37,368 bases of DNA from CAYJXJ01 sp964374095 (GCA_964374095.1 CAYJXJ010000024.1:1-37368), one strand, 5' to 3'; shown: positions 8,835 to 18,580, counted from the stretch's first letter. Notes: generated by a model not told the origin, from the letters alone. Made by a program: numbers and translations.

Positions 8835-9682
8835 TGGCGCAATCCCGCCGCCGCGCTATGATGACGACCACCGGTTCAACGCGCCGCGCCGCCGCGGCGG
8901 CCTTGGCCGCGAGCCTGCTGATGGCCGCGCCCGGCGAGTCTCGCGGCCAATCCCAGTCTTGGCCGCCGGCATCGGCCGGCTGGGCCGTTGCGCAGACGCC
9001 TCAGCCCGCGGTGCCCGCCCCCGGTCCGGGCCGGGCCGCGGGGGCGCTGATCATCCATGAGATCCCGCTGGCGGGCTGGCTGGACCGGCATTGGACCGCG
9101 GGGGTACGCTTTGAGGCGAGCTCCGCGCCGGTGTTTGTCAGCGCGACCTTAGACCGCGCCCACAGGTACTTCATCGCCGTCTATGTCTCCAGCGCCCCCC
9201 AGCCGCGCTTCCTCTACCTTGCGGACTCCCTGGACATGAGCGAGCTCTTCAAGCTGATCCGCTGGCGCGGTCGCTTTGAGGTCGGGTCGGCAACGTGCGT
9301 CCTGTTCGTGGACATCCGCCGCCGGGAGCTGGTGCTCGAGGCCGCGCAAGGGGGCCGGATCAGCCAGCAGCGCGCGGGCCTCTCGGCCGTGCTTGAGGCC
9401 GAGTCCCGCTCAGGCGCGAGCGTGGTCCTCTTCGGGCGGACCTACGCGGCCCTGCACCAAACCGATCTCAAGGATGACGGCTCCGGAAACCTCGATCCCG
9501 GGCGCCGCAGTTTCGTGCTCGTGACCCGGCCCCCGCGCGGAGCGCCCCAAACGGTGCGAGTCTCCGAGGAGGAGATTCCCATCGGACGTTTCTCCGCGTT
9601 CCGGATGGTGACGCTCCCGGACGGCCGCCGCGCCGGATTTCAGATCATCGACAACGCCCTGAGGATCATCGAGATCCCGTGA
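8834..9682 (+). CDS. Secreted protein of unknown function, 282 aa
   Basis: A signal peptide covers about residues 17-38 (ALAASLLMAAPGESRG), followed by a Pro/Ala-rich linker and then a mixed beta-strand region (FVSATLDRAHRYFIAVYV; VLFVDIRRRELVLEA; FVLVTRPPRG) up to RIIEIP. No motif is recognised. ATG 8834 is used, but ATG 8858 would give a shorter signal peptide (MMTTTGSTRR). Neither has a ribosome site; the GATAAT box before 8834 favours the first. It begins a three-gene run of exported proteins, with the next gene 16 bases on. Confidence 0.65.
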   Translation: MAQSRRRAMMTTTGSTRRAAAAALAASLLMAAPGESRGQSQSWPPASAGWAVAQTPQPAVPAPGPGRAAGALIIHEIPLAGWLDRHWTAGVRFEASSAPVFVSATLDRAHRYFIAVYVSSAPQPRFLYLADSLDMSELFKLIRWRGRFEVGSATCVLFVDIRRRELVLEAAQGGRISQQRAGLSAVLEAESRSGASVVLFGRTYAALHQTDLKDDGSGNLDPGRRSFVLVTRPPRGAPQTVRVSEEEIPIGRFSAFRMVTLPDGRRAGFQIIDNALRIIEIP

Positions 9683-9698
9683 CCGTTGAGGAGGCCTC

Positions 9699-10268
9699 AT
9701 GAGACGATTCGCCCTCGCCGCCGCTGTATCGCTGTCCCCGCCGGCCTTGACCGCCGGGCTCGATATTCCGCAGGGACCCGCCTGGGAGAGCCTGGCGGCC
9801 GCGTCGGGAGCGTTGGCCTATCGCTCGCCCGAGGCCCTCAAGGCCTGGGCCGGACACGCCTTCGGTGAAGGCGTTGCCGCAGGTCCGGCGGCAAGGACCC
9901 GGGCCGTCACCCGTGTCGCGCGGGTCGGCATGACGCGGGGCATCGCCACCCTTGACCCCGCGCCGCCCGGCCCGAAGCGTCCGCCCATCGAGTACGTGAC
10001 TCCCAAGCGCGTGCGCGCCGTGGCCCGCGTCGGCGGCTTGCTGGGCGCCGTGGCGGGATTCCTGGCGCTGGGGTTTCTGGGCGCCGTCGCCGGTGTCCTG
10101 GCCGGCTACACCGCCGGGGCCTTCCTGGGTCAGAAGGTCCCCAAGCCCGCCGTCGGCCTGGCGGCCGGCGCGGCGGCGGCCGTGGGCCTAGGCTTGGGGG
10201 CGGGCGGCCTCATCCTCGGCGGGGCGGTGGGCTGGCTCATCGGCCTCACGCTCACCTTGTTCTCGTGA
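9699..10268 (+). CDS. Signal-peptide protein with glycine-rich membrane segments, 189 aa
   Basis: Starts with a signal peptide (MRRFALAAAVSLSPPALTAG) after GAGGAGG. The middle is hydrophilic and basic. Residues about 110-189 are three Gly/Ala-rich hydrophobic segments (GGLLGAVAGFLALGFLGAVA, then VGLAAGAAAAVGLGLGAGGL, then GWLIGLTLTLF). Such glycine-zipper-like helices occur in envelope-spanning proteins, but no family is recognised. The stop overlaps the GTG start of the next gene. Confidence 0.65.
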   Translation: MRRFALAAAVSLSPPALTAGLDIPQGPAWESLAAASGALAYRSPEALKAWAGHAFGEGVAAGPAARTRAVTRVARVGMTRGIATLDPAPPGPKRPPIEYVTPKRVRAVARVGGLLGAVAGFLALGFLGAVAGVLAGYTAGAFLGQKVPKPAVGLAAGAAAAVGLGLGAGGLILGGAVGWLIGLTLTLFS

Positions 10269-11227
10269 CCGTGACCGGCCTGCTTGTCCTCACGCTCGCG
10301 GCCCTCGGGGCGAGAGCCTCCGCCGCGCCCTCCTGCTCGGGCCGGCACTCGGTCGTGCTCAATCTCCTGACCTACAACGTGGCGCTTCAGCGCGTGGCAT
10401 TGGCCGGGGACATCATCCCCTATGTGGACCGGCGCCTGGAGGAGCTCAAGGTCCGGCTGCCCGAGTTCGCGCTTCAAGAGCGCCTCGATGTCCTGGCCCT
10501 ACAGGAGGTGATGCTTCCCGCGCACGCGGCCGTGCTGATCGAGGCTCTCGACGCCGCGGGCTATGACTCCTACCGGCCCGGCAAGATCTTTCCCTTCCTG
10601 GCCTCCAGCGGCGTGATGGTGGCGGTTCGGCGCGGCCTGCCGGTGCGGCGGGTTCAGTTCGTGCAGTTCGAGGACCGCGCCCAGTACGAGCTGGTCGCCT
10701 TCCGCGGCATGCTCGCGCTCACCCTCGACCCCCTGCCGGGAGGTCCGCCCCTGACTTTGGTGGGGACCCACCTGCAGTCGATGCCCTCCGACGAGGACAC
10801 CGACGCGCTCGAGGCCCAGCGCCTGCAAATCCTCCAGACCGGCCGGGTGCTGGCGGCCGAGACGCGCGGCGGGGAGGACGCGGCCGTGGCGCTGGGAGAC
10901 TTCAACAACAAGCCCGCCGACCACAACTACGCCCTGCTGGTCTCGGGTCTCGGCCTGAGCGACGCCTTCGCGGCCGTCCGTCCCGGAGAGCCCGGCCACA
11001 CGATCTCGCCCGAGAACTTCCTCACCCAGCGCGGGCCGGGCTGGCCCCTGCCCGCGGGCATGCGCATCGACCACGTCCTGCTGAGAAGCGGGAAGTCGGC
11101 CCGGATCGAGCCTCTGGAGGCGGCGGTGGTGTTCAACAAGCCCTTCGCGACCGTGCCGGAGGGGCCGCTCTATCCCTCGGACCATTACGGCATGCGGGCG
11201 AAGGTCCGCTTCGAAAACTGCCGCTGA
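10265..11227 (+). CDS. Endonuclease/exonuclease/phosphatase-family protein, exported, 320 aa
   Basis: An EEP fold enzyme with the metal and catalytic set visible in order: LTYNV (Asn), LQEV (Glu), GTHLQS (His), LGDFNN (Asp/Asn), IDHVLL and PSDHYG (terminal Asp-His). The N-terminus is a signal peptide (GLLVLTLAALGARASA), so it acts outside the cytoplasm. Substrates in the family include DNA, phosphoinositides and sphingomyelin. The sphingomyelinase-like arrangement and export make a phosphodiesterase plausible, but the substrate is open. GTG 10265 overlaps the previous stop (GTGA), so the two are coupled. It ends convergently with the atp operon. Confidence 0.8.
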   Translation: MTVTGLLVLTLAALGARASAAPSCSGRHSVVLNLLTYNVALQRVALAGDIIPYVDRRLEELKVRLPEFALQERLDVLALQEVMLPAHAAVLIEALDAAGYDSYRPGKIFPFLASSGVMVAVRRGLPVRRVQFVQFEDRAQYELVAFRGMLALTLDPLPGGPPLTLVGTHLQSMPSDEDTDALEAQRLQILQTGRVLAAETRGGEDAAVALGDFNNKPADHNYALLVSGLGLSDAFAAVRPGEPGHTISPENFLTQRGPGWPLPAGMRIDHVLLRSGKSARIEPLEAAVVFNKPFATVPEGPLYPSDHYGMRAKVRFENCR

Positions 11228-11263
11228 GGCCGCCCGGAGCGAACTGCCGCGCGTACCGTTGCG

Positions 11264-11715
11264 CTATCCCGAGGCGGGCCTACTCGTGCCGGGGATCGGC
11301 CCGCGCCGCAGCTGGGAGATGCGCAGCCGCGACTGGGCGCGGCGCATGGCCGCTTCGGCCTGGGCCAGCATCATGGGATCGAGGCCGGGCTTTGCGGCCT
11401 CGGCCTTGGCCTTCTCCAGGGCCTGCCGGGCGGCTTCGGCGTCGATGGCCTCGGCCATCTCCGCGGTCTCCACGAACAGGGAGACCTTGTTGTGCTGGAT
11501 CTCGGCGAAGCCGCCGGAGACGGCGTAGCACTTAACCTCCCCCCCCGCCGTCACGCGCACCTCGCCCTCCCGCAGTTGGACCAAAAACGGTTCATGGTCC
11601 GGAAGCACGCCCATCTCGCCGTTGAAGGCCGGGAGCACCACGAATTCGGCCGCAGCCGCGAGCACGGGACGCTCCGGCGAGATCATCTCGAACTGCAGGC
11701 TTTTGCCCGAAGTAC

Positions 11716-11719
<4 letters not shown>
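11264..11719 (-). CDS. atpC: F-type ATP synthase epsilon subunit
   Basis: The 151-aa protein has the epsilon beta-sandwich (EMISPERPV, then VVLPAFNGEMGVLPDHEPFL) and a C-terminal helical hairpin rich in Ala/Glu (EAARQALEKAKAEAAK). It links the rotor to F1 and can inhibit hydrolysis. The start is ATG 11719-11717, overlapping the atpD stop as ATGA; an upstream in-frame extension is inside atpD and rejected. It is the last gene of the operon. No clear hairpin terminator is seen in the 36-base gap to the convergent gene. Confidence 0.93.
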
Positions 11720-13149
<1,430 letters not shown>

Positions 13150-13158
13150 TTCATCGCC

Positions 13159-13623
13159 TCACGTCCCGAAAGGGACTGTCCCTTCCTTTGACTTATTGGA
13201 TTGGGACGGCTTCTGGAATTGGACCGCAACGAATCTCTTCTCCGGCCTCTTGGACTCCGGGGTGATGAAGCCGATCTTGTGGAACCGGACCCCGTAGCGA
13301 TGCAGGCCGCCCGTCACCGATCCCTTGCGGTGGCGGACCTCGCCCCGAATCTCAAGGGGAATGTTGATCTTGAGATACATGGACATCCCCTCATCGAGGG
13401 CCGCGTTGGTTTTGAATGCCATCCCCCCCACGGACAAGTCGGTGATGGCCCCCTGGCAGCGGCCGAGGCTCTGGCCGTTGGCGCGGATCTCCATCTCGAT
13501 GCCGACCGGAAACCTCTCATGACGCCGCTTCTCTTTCATCGGACCCCTCTTGGCGGAAATCTTCTTCACGGAAATCTTCAGCCCGGGGAGCGCGCCGGCC
13601 TTGGTCATGGTTTCTTCGGTCAT
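13159..13623 (-). CDS. PilZ-domain protein inside the atp operon, 154 aa
   Basis: A PilZ domain with both c-di-GMP signatures: the RxxxR box (RRHER, residues 33-37) and DxSxxG (DLSVGG, 62-67), followed by strands that keep the fold (LKINIPLEIRGEV; GLHRYGVRFHKIG). The 30-residue N-terminal lead is Lys-rich and the C-terminal tail is basic and polar. It should bind cyclic di-GMP and so could report this second messenger to a partner. The ATG overlaps the atpG stop as ATGA and atpD follows by 9 bases, so it is expressed with the F1 subunits. This position is unusual. Target unknown; F1 itself is an inference from location only. Confidence 0.85.
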   Translation of the reverse strand: MTEETMTKAGALPGLKISVKKISAKRGPMKEKRRHERFPVGIEMEIRANGQSLGRCQGAITDLSVGGMAFKTNAALDEGMSMYLKINIPLEIRGEVRHRKGSVTGGLHRYGVRFHKIGFITPESKRPEKRFVAVQFQKPSQSNKSKEGTVPFGT

Positions 13624-14522
13624 GAGACCAGGGCCTCGGCCCCGCCGACAAGCTCGGCGATCTCCCCGGTGATGATCGACTGCCGCTTGCGGTTCATATC
13701 GAGGTTCAGGGAATCTCGAAGCTCGCGGGCGTTCTTAGAGGCGGCGTCCATCGCGTTCATCCGCGCCGCCAACTCGGCCGCCTGGCTTTCGAGGAGAATG
13801 CGGTAGAGCTGGGCTTTGATGTGGCGCGGCAGGAGGGCCGCCAACAGCTCCTGGCGGCCGGGCTCGAAATGAAGCTCCGCGGCGGCGTCGGCCGCCGCGG
13901 TCATGTCGGCCGGGATCGGCAATAGCCTTGCGTTGACGACCCTCTGCGCCGCGACCGACTTGAACTCATTGTAAATGACCGTGACTTCCCTGGCCCCCTT
14001 ATCCGAATACGCGTCCAAGACGGCTTTCCCGAGGAGTTCCGCGTGGGCAAACGTAACCCGTGGAAAAATGCCCCCCAGCTCGCAAATCCTTTCGATGTCG
14101 AAGTCCCGCACGCGGCGCAGGAGATCGCGGCCCTTGCGCCCGACGGCCGCAACATAGACCTTCTGCCCCCGCCGCTCCTTGAGCCATTCGACGGCGCGCC
14201 GCGACAGGTTGGTGTTGAAGGCCCCGCAAAGCCCCTTGTCGCCGGTGACCAGCACCAGGACGGCGGGGGCCCCCCCGGAGGACCGGTCGTCGAAGAACTC
14301 GTGAATCTGGACCTCCCGGCCCGCCGCGATGTCGGCGGCGACCTCGAGAGCCGCCAGCCGGCGCACCATCTCCTCCATCTTGACCGCGAACGGGCGGGAC
14401 GAGAGGATGGCCGCCTGCGAGCGCCGCATCCGGGCCGCCGCGATCATCTTCATGGCCTTGAAGATGCGCTGCTGCGCCCCGACGGCCTTTATCTTGCGCC
14501 TGACTTCTCGAAGAGAGGGCAT
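13620..14522 (-). CDS. atpG: F-type ATP synthase gamma subunit
   Basis: The central-stalk subunit, 300 aa. The N-terminal helix MPSLREVRRKIKAVGAQQRI and the C-terminal helix (LRDSLNLDMNRKRQSIITGE) with ITGEIAELVGGAEAL are the conserved coiled coil. The central Rossmann-like part includes LVLVTGDKGLCGAFN. Its ATG follows the epimerase stop with no gap (TAGATG). Its stop overlaps the PilZ start. Confidence 0.94.
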   Translation of the reverse strand: MPSLREVRRKIKAVGAQQRIFKAMKMIAAARMRRSQAAILSSRPFAVKMEEMVRRLAALEVAADIAAGREVQIHEFFDDRSSGGAPAVLVLVTGDKGLCGAFNTNLSRRAVEWLKERRGQKVYVAAVGRKGRDLLRRVRDFDIERICELGGIFPRVTFAHAELLGKAVLDAYSDKGAREVTVIYNEFKSVAAQRVVNARLLPIPADMTAAADAAAELHFEPGRQELLAALLPRHIKAQLYRILLESQAAELAARMNAMDAASKNARELRDSLNLDMNRKRQSIITGEIAELVGGAEALVS

Positions 14523-15449
14523 CTAAACCGCCGCCACCGGGGCCCGCAGGGCGCCCAGGTAGTCTTCGATGCCTTGGGGAACGGAAAATTTCGCCCGAAA
14601 GGCGAAGGCCTTTCGGGCGAGGCTTGAATCCCCCAAAGTCTCGTTCTGATAGAAGGAATACGGGTTCTTGAAGTACTCCGGGGGGCGGCTGGTCCCCAGC
14701 GTCGCGTTGAGCGACGAGATGATCTCGTTGAAGTTGGCCTTGCGGCCGGCGCAGACGTTGTAGACCCCCGGCGCCGCCTTCTGGGCGGCGAGTAGGTTGG
14801 CCTCGAGAACATCTTTGACGTAGATGAAGTCGCGGTACTGCTCCCCCATCTCAAAGATTCTGGGATTTCGCCCGGCCAGGATCTGCTGGGCGAGCTGCCA
14901 GATCATGCTGGCCGCCTTGCCCTTGAAGGACTCCCCCGGCCCGAAAACATTGAAGTAGCGCAATCCCACGACCCGCAGCCGGGGGTGGCGGCGCTGGAAG
15001 TCGGCCGCCACGCGCTCCATGACCCGTTTTGAAAATCCGTAAATATTGAGCGGCTTGGGCGCGGCATCCTCGCGCATCGGCACGGGGCCGTCGCCGTAGA
15101 CCGCCGCCGAGGAGGCGTAGACCACGCGCCGCGCGCCGGCCCGGGCCGCCCACGCCAAAAGATCCCGGAACGCTTCCACGTTGACCCGCATCATCCGGCG
15201 CTGATCCAGGACCGTGGTATCGGTGACCGCGGCCTCATGGAAGACCGCGTCGACCTTGCCCACCCGCGGCCCCCAGTCCTGCGGCGCCCCGGCGTCGGCC
15301 GCCACGACGTCGCCGGAAAACCCCCGCAGGTTCTCGAAGTGGCCCCCCGAAAAATCGTCCAAGGCCACGACGGCCGCGCCCCGGCGCTCCAACTCAAGCG
15401 CCAGATTGGAGCCGATAAAACCCGCGGCGCCGGTGACCAGAGCCCGCAT
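14523..15449 (-). CDS. NAD(P)-dependent sugar-nucleotide epimerase, ADP-heptose 6-epimerase (HldD)-like
   Basis: An extended short-chain dehydrogenase, 308 aa. It has the cofactor motif GAAGFIG (7-13), catalytic Ser in YASSAAVYG, and YGFSK (Tyr137, Lys141). The C-terminal half matches ADP-glycero-manno-heptose 6-epimerase in style: GPGESFKGKAASMIWQLAQQ, then FEMGEQYRDFIYVKDV. That enzyme makes heptose for lipopolysaccharide inner core; a UDP-sugar epimerase is the alternative. It lies between a small secreted protein and atpG, abutting atpG, an odd place for an envelope-sugar gene. The start at 15449 has no clear ribosome site; a 17-base tandem repeat lies just before it. Confidence 0.82.
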   Translation of the reverse strand: MRALVTGAAGFIGSNLALELERRGAAVVALDDFSGGHFENLRGFSGDVVAADAGAPQDWGPRVGKVDAVFHEAAVTDTTVLDQRRMMRVNVEAFRDLLAWAARAGARRVVYASSAAVYGDGPVPMREDAAPKPLNIYGFSKRVMERVAADFQRRHPRLRVVGLRYFNVFGPGESFKGKAASMIWQLAQQILAGRNPRIFEMGEQYRDFIYVKDVLEANLLAAQKAAPGVYNVCAGRKANFNEIISSLNATLGTSRPPEYFKNPYSFYQNETLGDSSLARKAFAFRAKFSVPQGIEDYLGALRAPVAAV

Positions 15450-15487
15450 CAGCTTAGGAGGCGCATTAGCTTGGGAGGCGCATTAGC
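15450..15487 (-). repeat. 17-bp tandem repeat between small secreted protein and epimerase genes
   Basis: On the minus strand a 17-base unit (CTAATGCGCCTCCCAAG, then the same with CCTCCT) is present twice in tandem, followed by a third partial match at the epimerase start (CTGATGCG). The first copy contains the stop codon of the upstream gene. It looks like a recent slippage duplication. Confidence 0.6.
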
Positions 15488-15920
15488 GAGTCGCCCCCCG
15501 GCGGGAGGTCATCTCGGCCAGCGTCAGGGTGGGCGCCATGGAGAATTTCTTGAGGCGGCGCTGCACCGACTCGGCGGGCTTCCGGAATGTGTCGGCCAGC
15601 GGGGAGGCGTAGAGCCCCAGAACCTGCATCACCACGCCGTGGTCCCAGACCGTGATCCCCTGCGCGACCCGCATGTCCCGCGCCAACTTGTCGAGATAGC
15701 GCGACATGGTCTTGCGGTTGCGCGCCAGCATATCGGCGAAGGCCGCGGTGCTGTCTTTCTCGGAGACGAACGAGAAAACCCCCGCCAGCCAGGAGTGCTC
15801 GATGGCGTTCAAGGCCTCCATGCAGTTGAGGTTCATCAAGCCCCCGCCTCCCGCTTGCGGCTCCGCCGCCCCCAGGGGCCCCGATACGGCCAACATCACG
15901 ATCAGCGCGAGACTCTTCAT
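15483..15920 (-). CDS. Small secreted protein of unknown function inside the atp operon, 145 aa
   Basis: A clear signal peptide (MKSLALIVMLAVSGPLGAAE), a Gly-rich linker, then a helical body (EALNAIEHSWLAGVFSFVSE; FADMLARNRKTMSRYLDKLA; VMQVLGLYASPLADTFRK) ending in basic residues. One Cys (NLNCMEAL). It matches no family I know. Its ATG overlaps the atpA stop as ATGA, so it is translated with atpA. Its export implies a periplasmic role unrelated to F1, or one at the membrane face of F0. Confidence 0.75.
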   Translation of the reverse strand: MKSLALIVMLAVSGPLGAAEPQAGGGGLMNLNCMEALNAIEHSWLAGVFSFVSEKDSTAAFADMLARNRKTMSRYLDKLARDMRVAQGITVWDHGVVMQVLGLYASPLADTFRKPAESVQRRLKKFSMAPTLTLAEMTSRRGATR

Positions 15921-17452
15921 GACTTGCCTCCGGCCTCAGCGGCCTTGAACTCTTCTTTAAAAACCGTGACGACCTTGCCGAGACGCTCCCGCAGCTCGTC
16001 GGTGAGCTCGCGCTTGGCCGCGATATCCTTGAGGACGTCGGGATGGCGCCGGCGGATCGAAGCGCGCAACTCGGTCTCAAAGCGCCGCATCTGAGCCACC
16101 GGCAGGTCGTCGAGATAGCCGTTGACGCCGGCGTAGATCACAACGACCTGATCCTCCATGGAGAGAGGCTGGTACTGGTCCTGCTTGAGGATCTCGACCA
16201 GGCGCTCGCCGCGGTTGAGCTGCTGCTGGCTCGCCTTGTCGAGGTCGGAGCCGAACTGCGCGAAAGCCGCCAGTTCGTTGTACTGGGCCAGATCCAGGCG
16301 CAGGCTTCCCGCGACCTTCTTCATGGCCTTGGTCTGGGCCGCGCCGCCGACCCGCGAGACGGACAGCCCCACGTTGACGGCCGGCCGGACGCCCGAGTAG
16401 AACAGCCCGGTCTCCAGATAGATCTGGCCGTCGGTGATCGAGATGACGTTGGTCGGGATGTAGGCCGAGACGTCGCCGGCCTGAGTCTCGATGATGGGAA
16501 GGGCGGTCAAGGACCCCCCGCCGTTTTTGGCGCTGAGTTTGCAGGCGCGCTCCAGCAGCCTTGAATGCAGGTAGAAAACGTCGCCGGGATAGGCCTCGCG
16601 CCCGGGCGGTCGCCGCAGAAGCAGGGAGAGCTGGCGGTAGGCCTGGGCGTGCTTGGAGAGGTCGTCGTAAATGACCAGGACATGCTTGCCGCGCCAGCAG
16701 AGATCCTCGCCCATGGCGCAGCCCGCGTAGGGCGCGATATAGAGCATGGGGGCCGGCTCGGCCGCTCCCGCCGAGACGATCGTGGTGTATTCCAGGGCTC
16801 CGGCGTCCTCAAGAATCTTCGCGACCTTGGCGACCGTGGATTGCTTTTGTCCGATGGCCACGTAGATGCAAAAGGGCCGATCCGGCTGGTTCTTCTGGTT
16901 GATGATGGCATCGATGGCGATCGCGGTCTTTCCGGTCTGGCGGTCGCCGATGATGAGCTCGCGCTGGCCGCGGCCGATCGGGATCATGGAGTCGATGGCC
17001 TTCAGGCCCGTTTGAAGCGGGATCGTGACGGGCTCGCGCTCGACCACGCCCGGGGCCACGACCTCGATGGGCCGGCTGCGGTCGGTCTTGATCGGACCCT
17101 TGCCGTCGATGGGCTGGCCGATGGCGTTGACCACGCGGCCGACGGTGGCCTCGCCGACGGGAACCTGCATGATGCGGCCGGTGCGCCGCACCGGATCGCC
17201 TTCCTTGATCAACTTGTCTTCGCCAAGGAGGACGCAGCCGACGTTTTCGCGCTCGAGGTTGAGCACCATGCCCATGACGCCGTGTGGAAGCTCCAAGAGC
17301 TCGCCGGCCATGGCGTTCTCCAGGCCCCAAACTCGGGCGATGCCGTCTCCAACCTGCAGGACGGTCCCCTCCTCCCGGAGCTCCGCCCCGCCCGCGAAGC
17401 CCTCGAGCTGCTTGCGGATGACTCCCGTGATTTCCTCAGGCCGAATCGCCAT
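15917..17452 (-). CDS. atpA: F-type ATP synthase alpha subunit
   Basis: The non-catalytic F1 nucleotide-binding subunit, 511 aa. It has the N-terminal EEITGVIRKQLEGF (delta-binding helix), the barrel (GIARVWGLENAMAGELLEL), P-loop GDRQTGKT near residue 175, VYVAIGQK-type and VYDDLSKHAQAYRQLSLLLRR-type segments, and the alpha-specific SVSRVGGAAQTKAMKKVAG. Full length, with no anomalies. It starts 3 bases after atpH ends and overlaps the next gene by ATGA. Confidence 0.96.
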   Translation of the reverse strand: MAIRPEEITGVIRKQLEGFAGGAELREEGTVLQVGDGIARVWGLENAMAGELLELPHGVMGMVLNLERENVGCVLLGEDKLIKEGDPVRRTGRIMQVPVGEATVGRVVNAIGQPIDGKGPIKTDRSRPIEVVAPGVVEREPVTIPLQTGLKAIDSMIPIGRGQRELIIGDRQTGKTAIAIDAIINQKNQPDRPFCIYVAIGQKQSTVAKVAKILEDAGALEYTTIVSAGAAEPAPMLYIAPYAGCAMGEDLCWRGKHVLVIYDDLSKHAQAYRQLSLLLRRPPGREAYPGDVFYLHSRLLERACKLSAKNGGGSLTALPIIETQAGDVSAYIPTNVISITDGQIYLETGLFYSGVRPAVNVGLSVSRVGGAAQTKAMKKVAGSLRLDLAQYNELAAFAQFGSDLDKASQQQLNRGERLVEILKQDQYQPLSMEDQVVVIYAGVNGYLDDLPVAQMRRFETELRASIRRRHPDVLKDIAAKRELTDELRERLGKVVTVFKEEFKAAEAGGKS

Positions 17453-17455
17453 ACC

Positions 17456-18031
17456 CTACCCCCCGCGCTCGCTTCCCAACGCTTGTCCCAAACGGGCCAA
17501 CTGGCCCTTGAGGCTGCCGTCGATGACCCAATCCCCCAGACGGACCACCGCCCCGCCGATGAGGTCGGCGTCCTCCCGGACGTCAAGCTCCACCCGCCGT
17601 CCCGAAAACGCCTCGAGCCGCCGCTTGAGCGTATCGGCCTCCGCGGCGGAAAGCGGGCGCGCCGTCCGGACGCGCGCCCGTGCCTCCCGGCGCTTCTCCC
17701 CCGCGAGCCGTCCAAACGCGGCGGTCATCAGGGGCAGGAGCTCGAGCCGCTTCTTGTCGACCAGAAGCCCGAAAAACCGCAGCATGAGCGGATCCGGGCG
17801 GGCGCCTGCGCCTCCCGGGATAATGGAAGCGCAGGCCTCGGCGATCCGGCGCTTCTTGTCCGAAGACGAGAGGCGCGGAGACCGCAGCGCCGCCGACACC
17901 GCGGGATCGCTCAACGCCTTGAGCGCGGCGGCCAACTGCGCCTCGATGCGGACATCCTCGCCCTTGGCTGCCGCGGCTTCGAAAAGCGCCCGGCCGTAGC
18001 GTCCCGCCAAGAGCTGGTCGGATGGCTTCAT
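17456..18031 (-). CDS. atpH: F-type ATP synthase delta subunit
   Basis: The peripheral-stalk top subunit, 191 aa. The N-terminal helical domain begins GRYGRALFEAAAAKGED; the C-terminal domain has ARVRTARPLSAAEADTLKRR and the conserved DLIGGAVVRLGDWVIDGSL. The ATG overlaps the atpF stop (ATGA). Confidence 0.92.
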   Translation of the reverse strand: MKPSDQLLAGRYGRALFEAAAAKGEDVRIEAQLAAALKALSDPAVSAALRSPRLSSSDKKRRIAEACASIIPGGAGARPDPLMLRFFGLLVDKKRLELLPLMTAAFGRLAGEKRREARARVRTARPLSAAEADTLKRRLEAFSGRRVELDVREDADLIGGAVVRLGDWVIDGSLKGQLARLGQALGSERGG

Positions 18032-18531
18032 GCGGCCTTCCGGTCCTCGATGTCCTTAAAAAATGTTTCCAAAACGCTCTTCTGCACGCCCTCATCCACC
18101 GAGCGCCGCATGAGCCGCTCGGCGGCCCGGACGGAGAGGTCGGCGACTTCCTGGCGCAGCTCGCGCACCAGGCGCGACTTCTCCTCCTGGAGCTCGGCGA
18201 GGGTCTTATCCCGAATCTTGCGGGAGTCGCTCTCAGCCTCGGCTTTGAGCTTGGCCCGAAGCTCGTCGCTCTCCCGCGACGCTTGCGCCAGAAGCTCCCG
18301 GCTCTTGGCCGCCACGGCGGCCATCTCGGCGTCGAGCTGGGCCTTGATCTTCTCGGCTCCCTCGCGCGCCTCGCGCGCCCCCTCGAACTCGGCCTTCATG
18401 CGCGCCTCGCGCTCGTCCAAAGCCGCGATCAAAGGCTTCCAGCCGAATTTGCCCAGGACCAACAACAGCAACGCAAAGGTAACGACGGTCCAAATCATGA
18501 GGCCGAAGTGCGGCTCGAACAGCTTTTCCAT
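18028..18531 (-). CDS. atpF: F-type ATP synthase b subunit
   Basis: The start is ATG 18531-18529 (MEKLFEPHFGLMIWT), nine bases after GGAG; the longer frame upstream runs through the hairpin and is rejected. This gives 167 aa: one N-terminal membrane helix (LMIWTVVTFALLLLVLGKFG) with the typical KPLIAALDERE, then a long charged coiled coil forming the peripheral stalk dimer. It lies downstream of the strong hairpin after atpE. Confidence 0.93.
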   Translation of the reverse strand: MEKLFEPHFGLMIWTVVTFALLLLVLGKFGWKPLIAALDEREARMKAEFEGAREAREGAEKIKAQLDAEMAAVAAKSRELLAQASRESDELRAKLKAEAESDSRKIRDKTLAELQEEKSRLVRELRQEVADLSVRAAERLMRRSVDEGVQKSVLETFFKDIEDRKAA

Positions 18532-18553
18532 GACAACAGGCTCCTTGGGAGGA

Positions 18554-18580
18554 CCTGGGGGGGCCAACCGCCCCCCCAGG
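18554..18580 (-). promoter_or_regulatory. Strong intercistronic hairpin between atpE and atpF
   Basis: Perfect 11-base arms CCTGGGGGGGC / GCCCCCCCAGG with a 5-base loop lie between the atpE stop (18593) and the atpF start (18531). No U-run follows, so it is more likely an mRNA-stabilising or processing element, or an attenuating hairpin, than a full terminator. Confidence 0.7.

Noticed and set aside
13163..13176. GTCCC/GGGAC hairpin at the PilZ stop as a terminator
   Set aside because: Only five base pairs, no U-run, and atpD must be transcribed through it.
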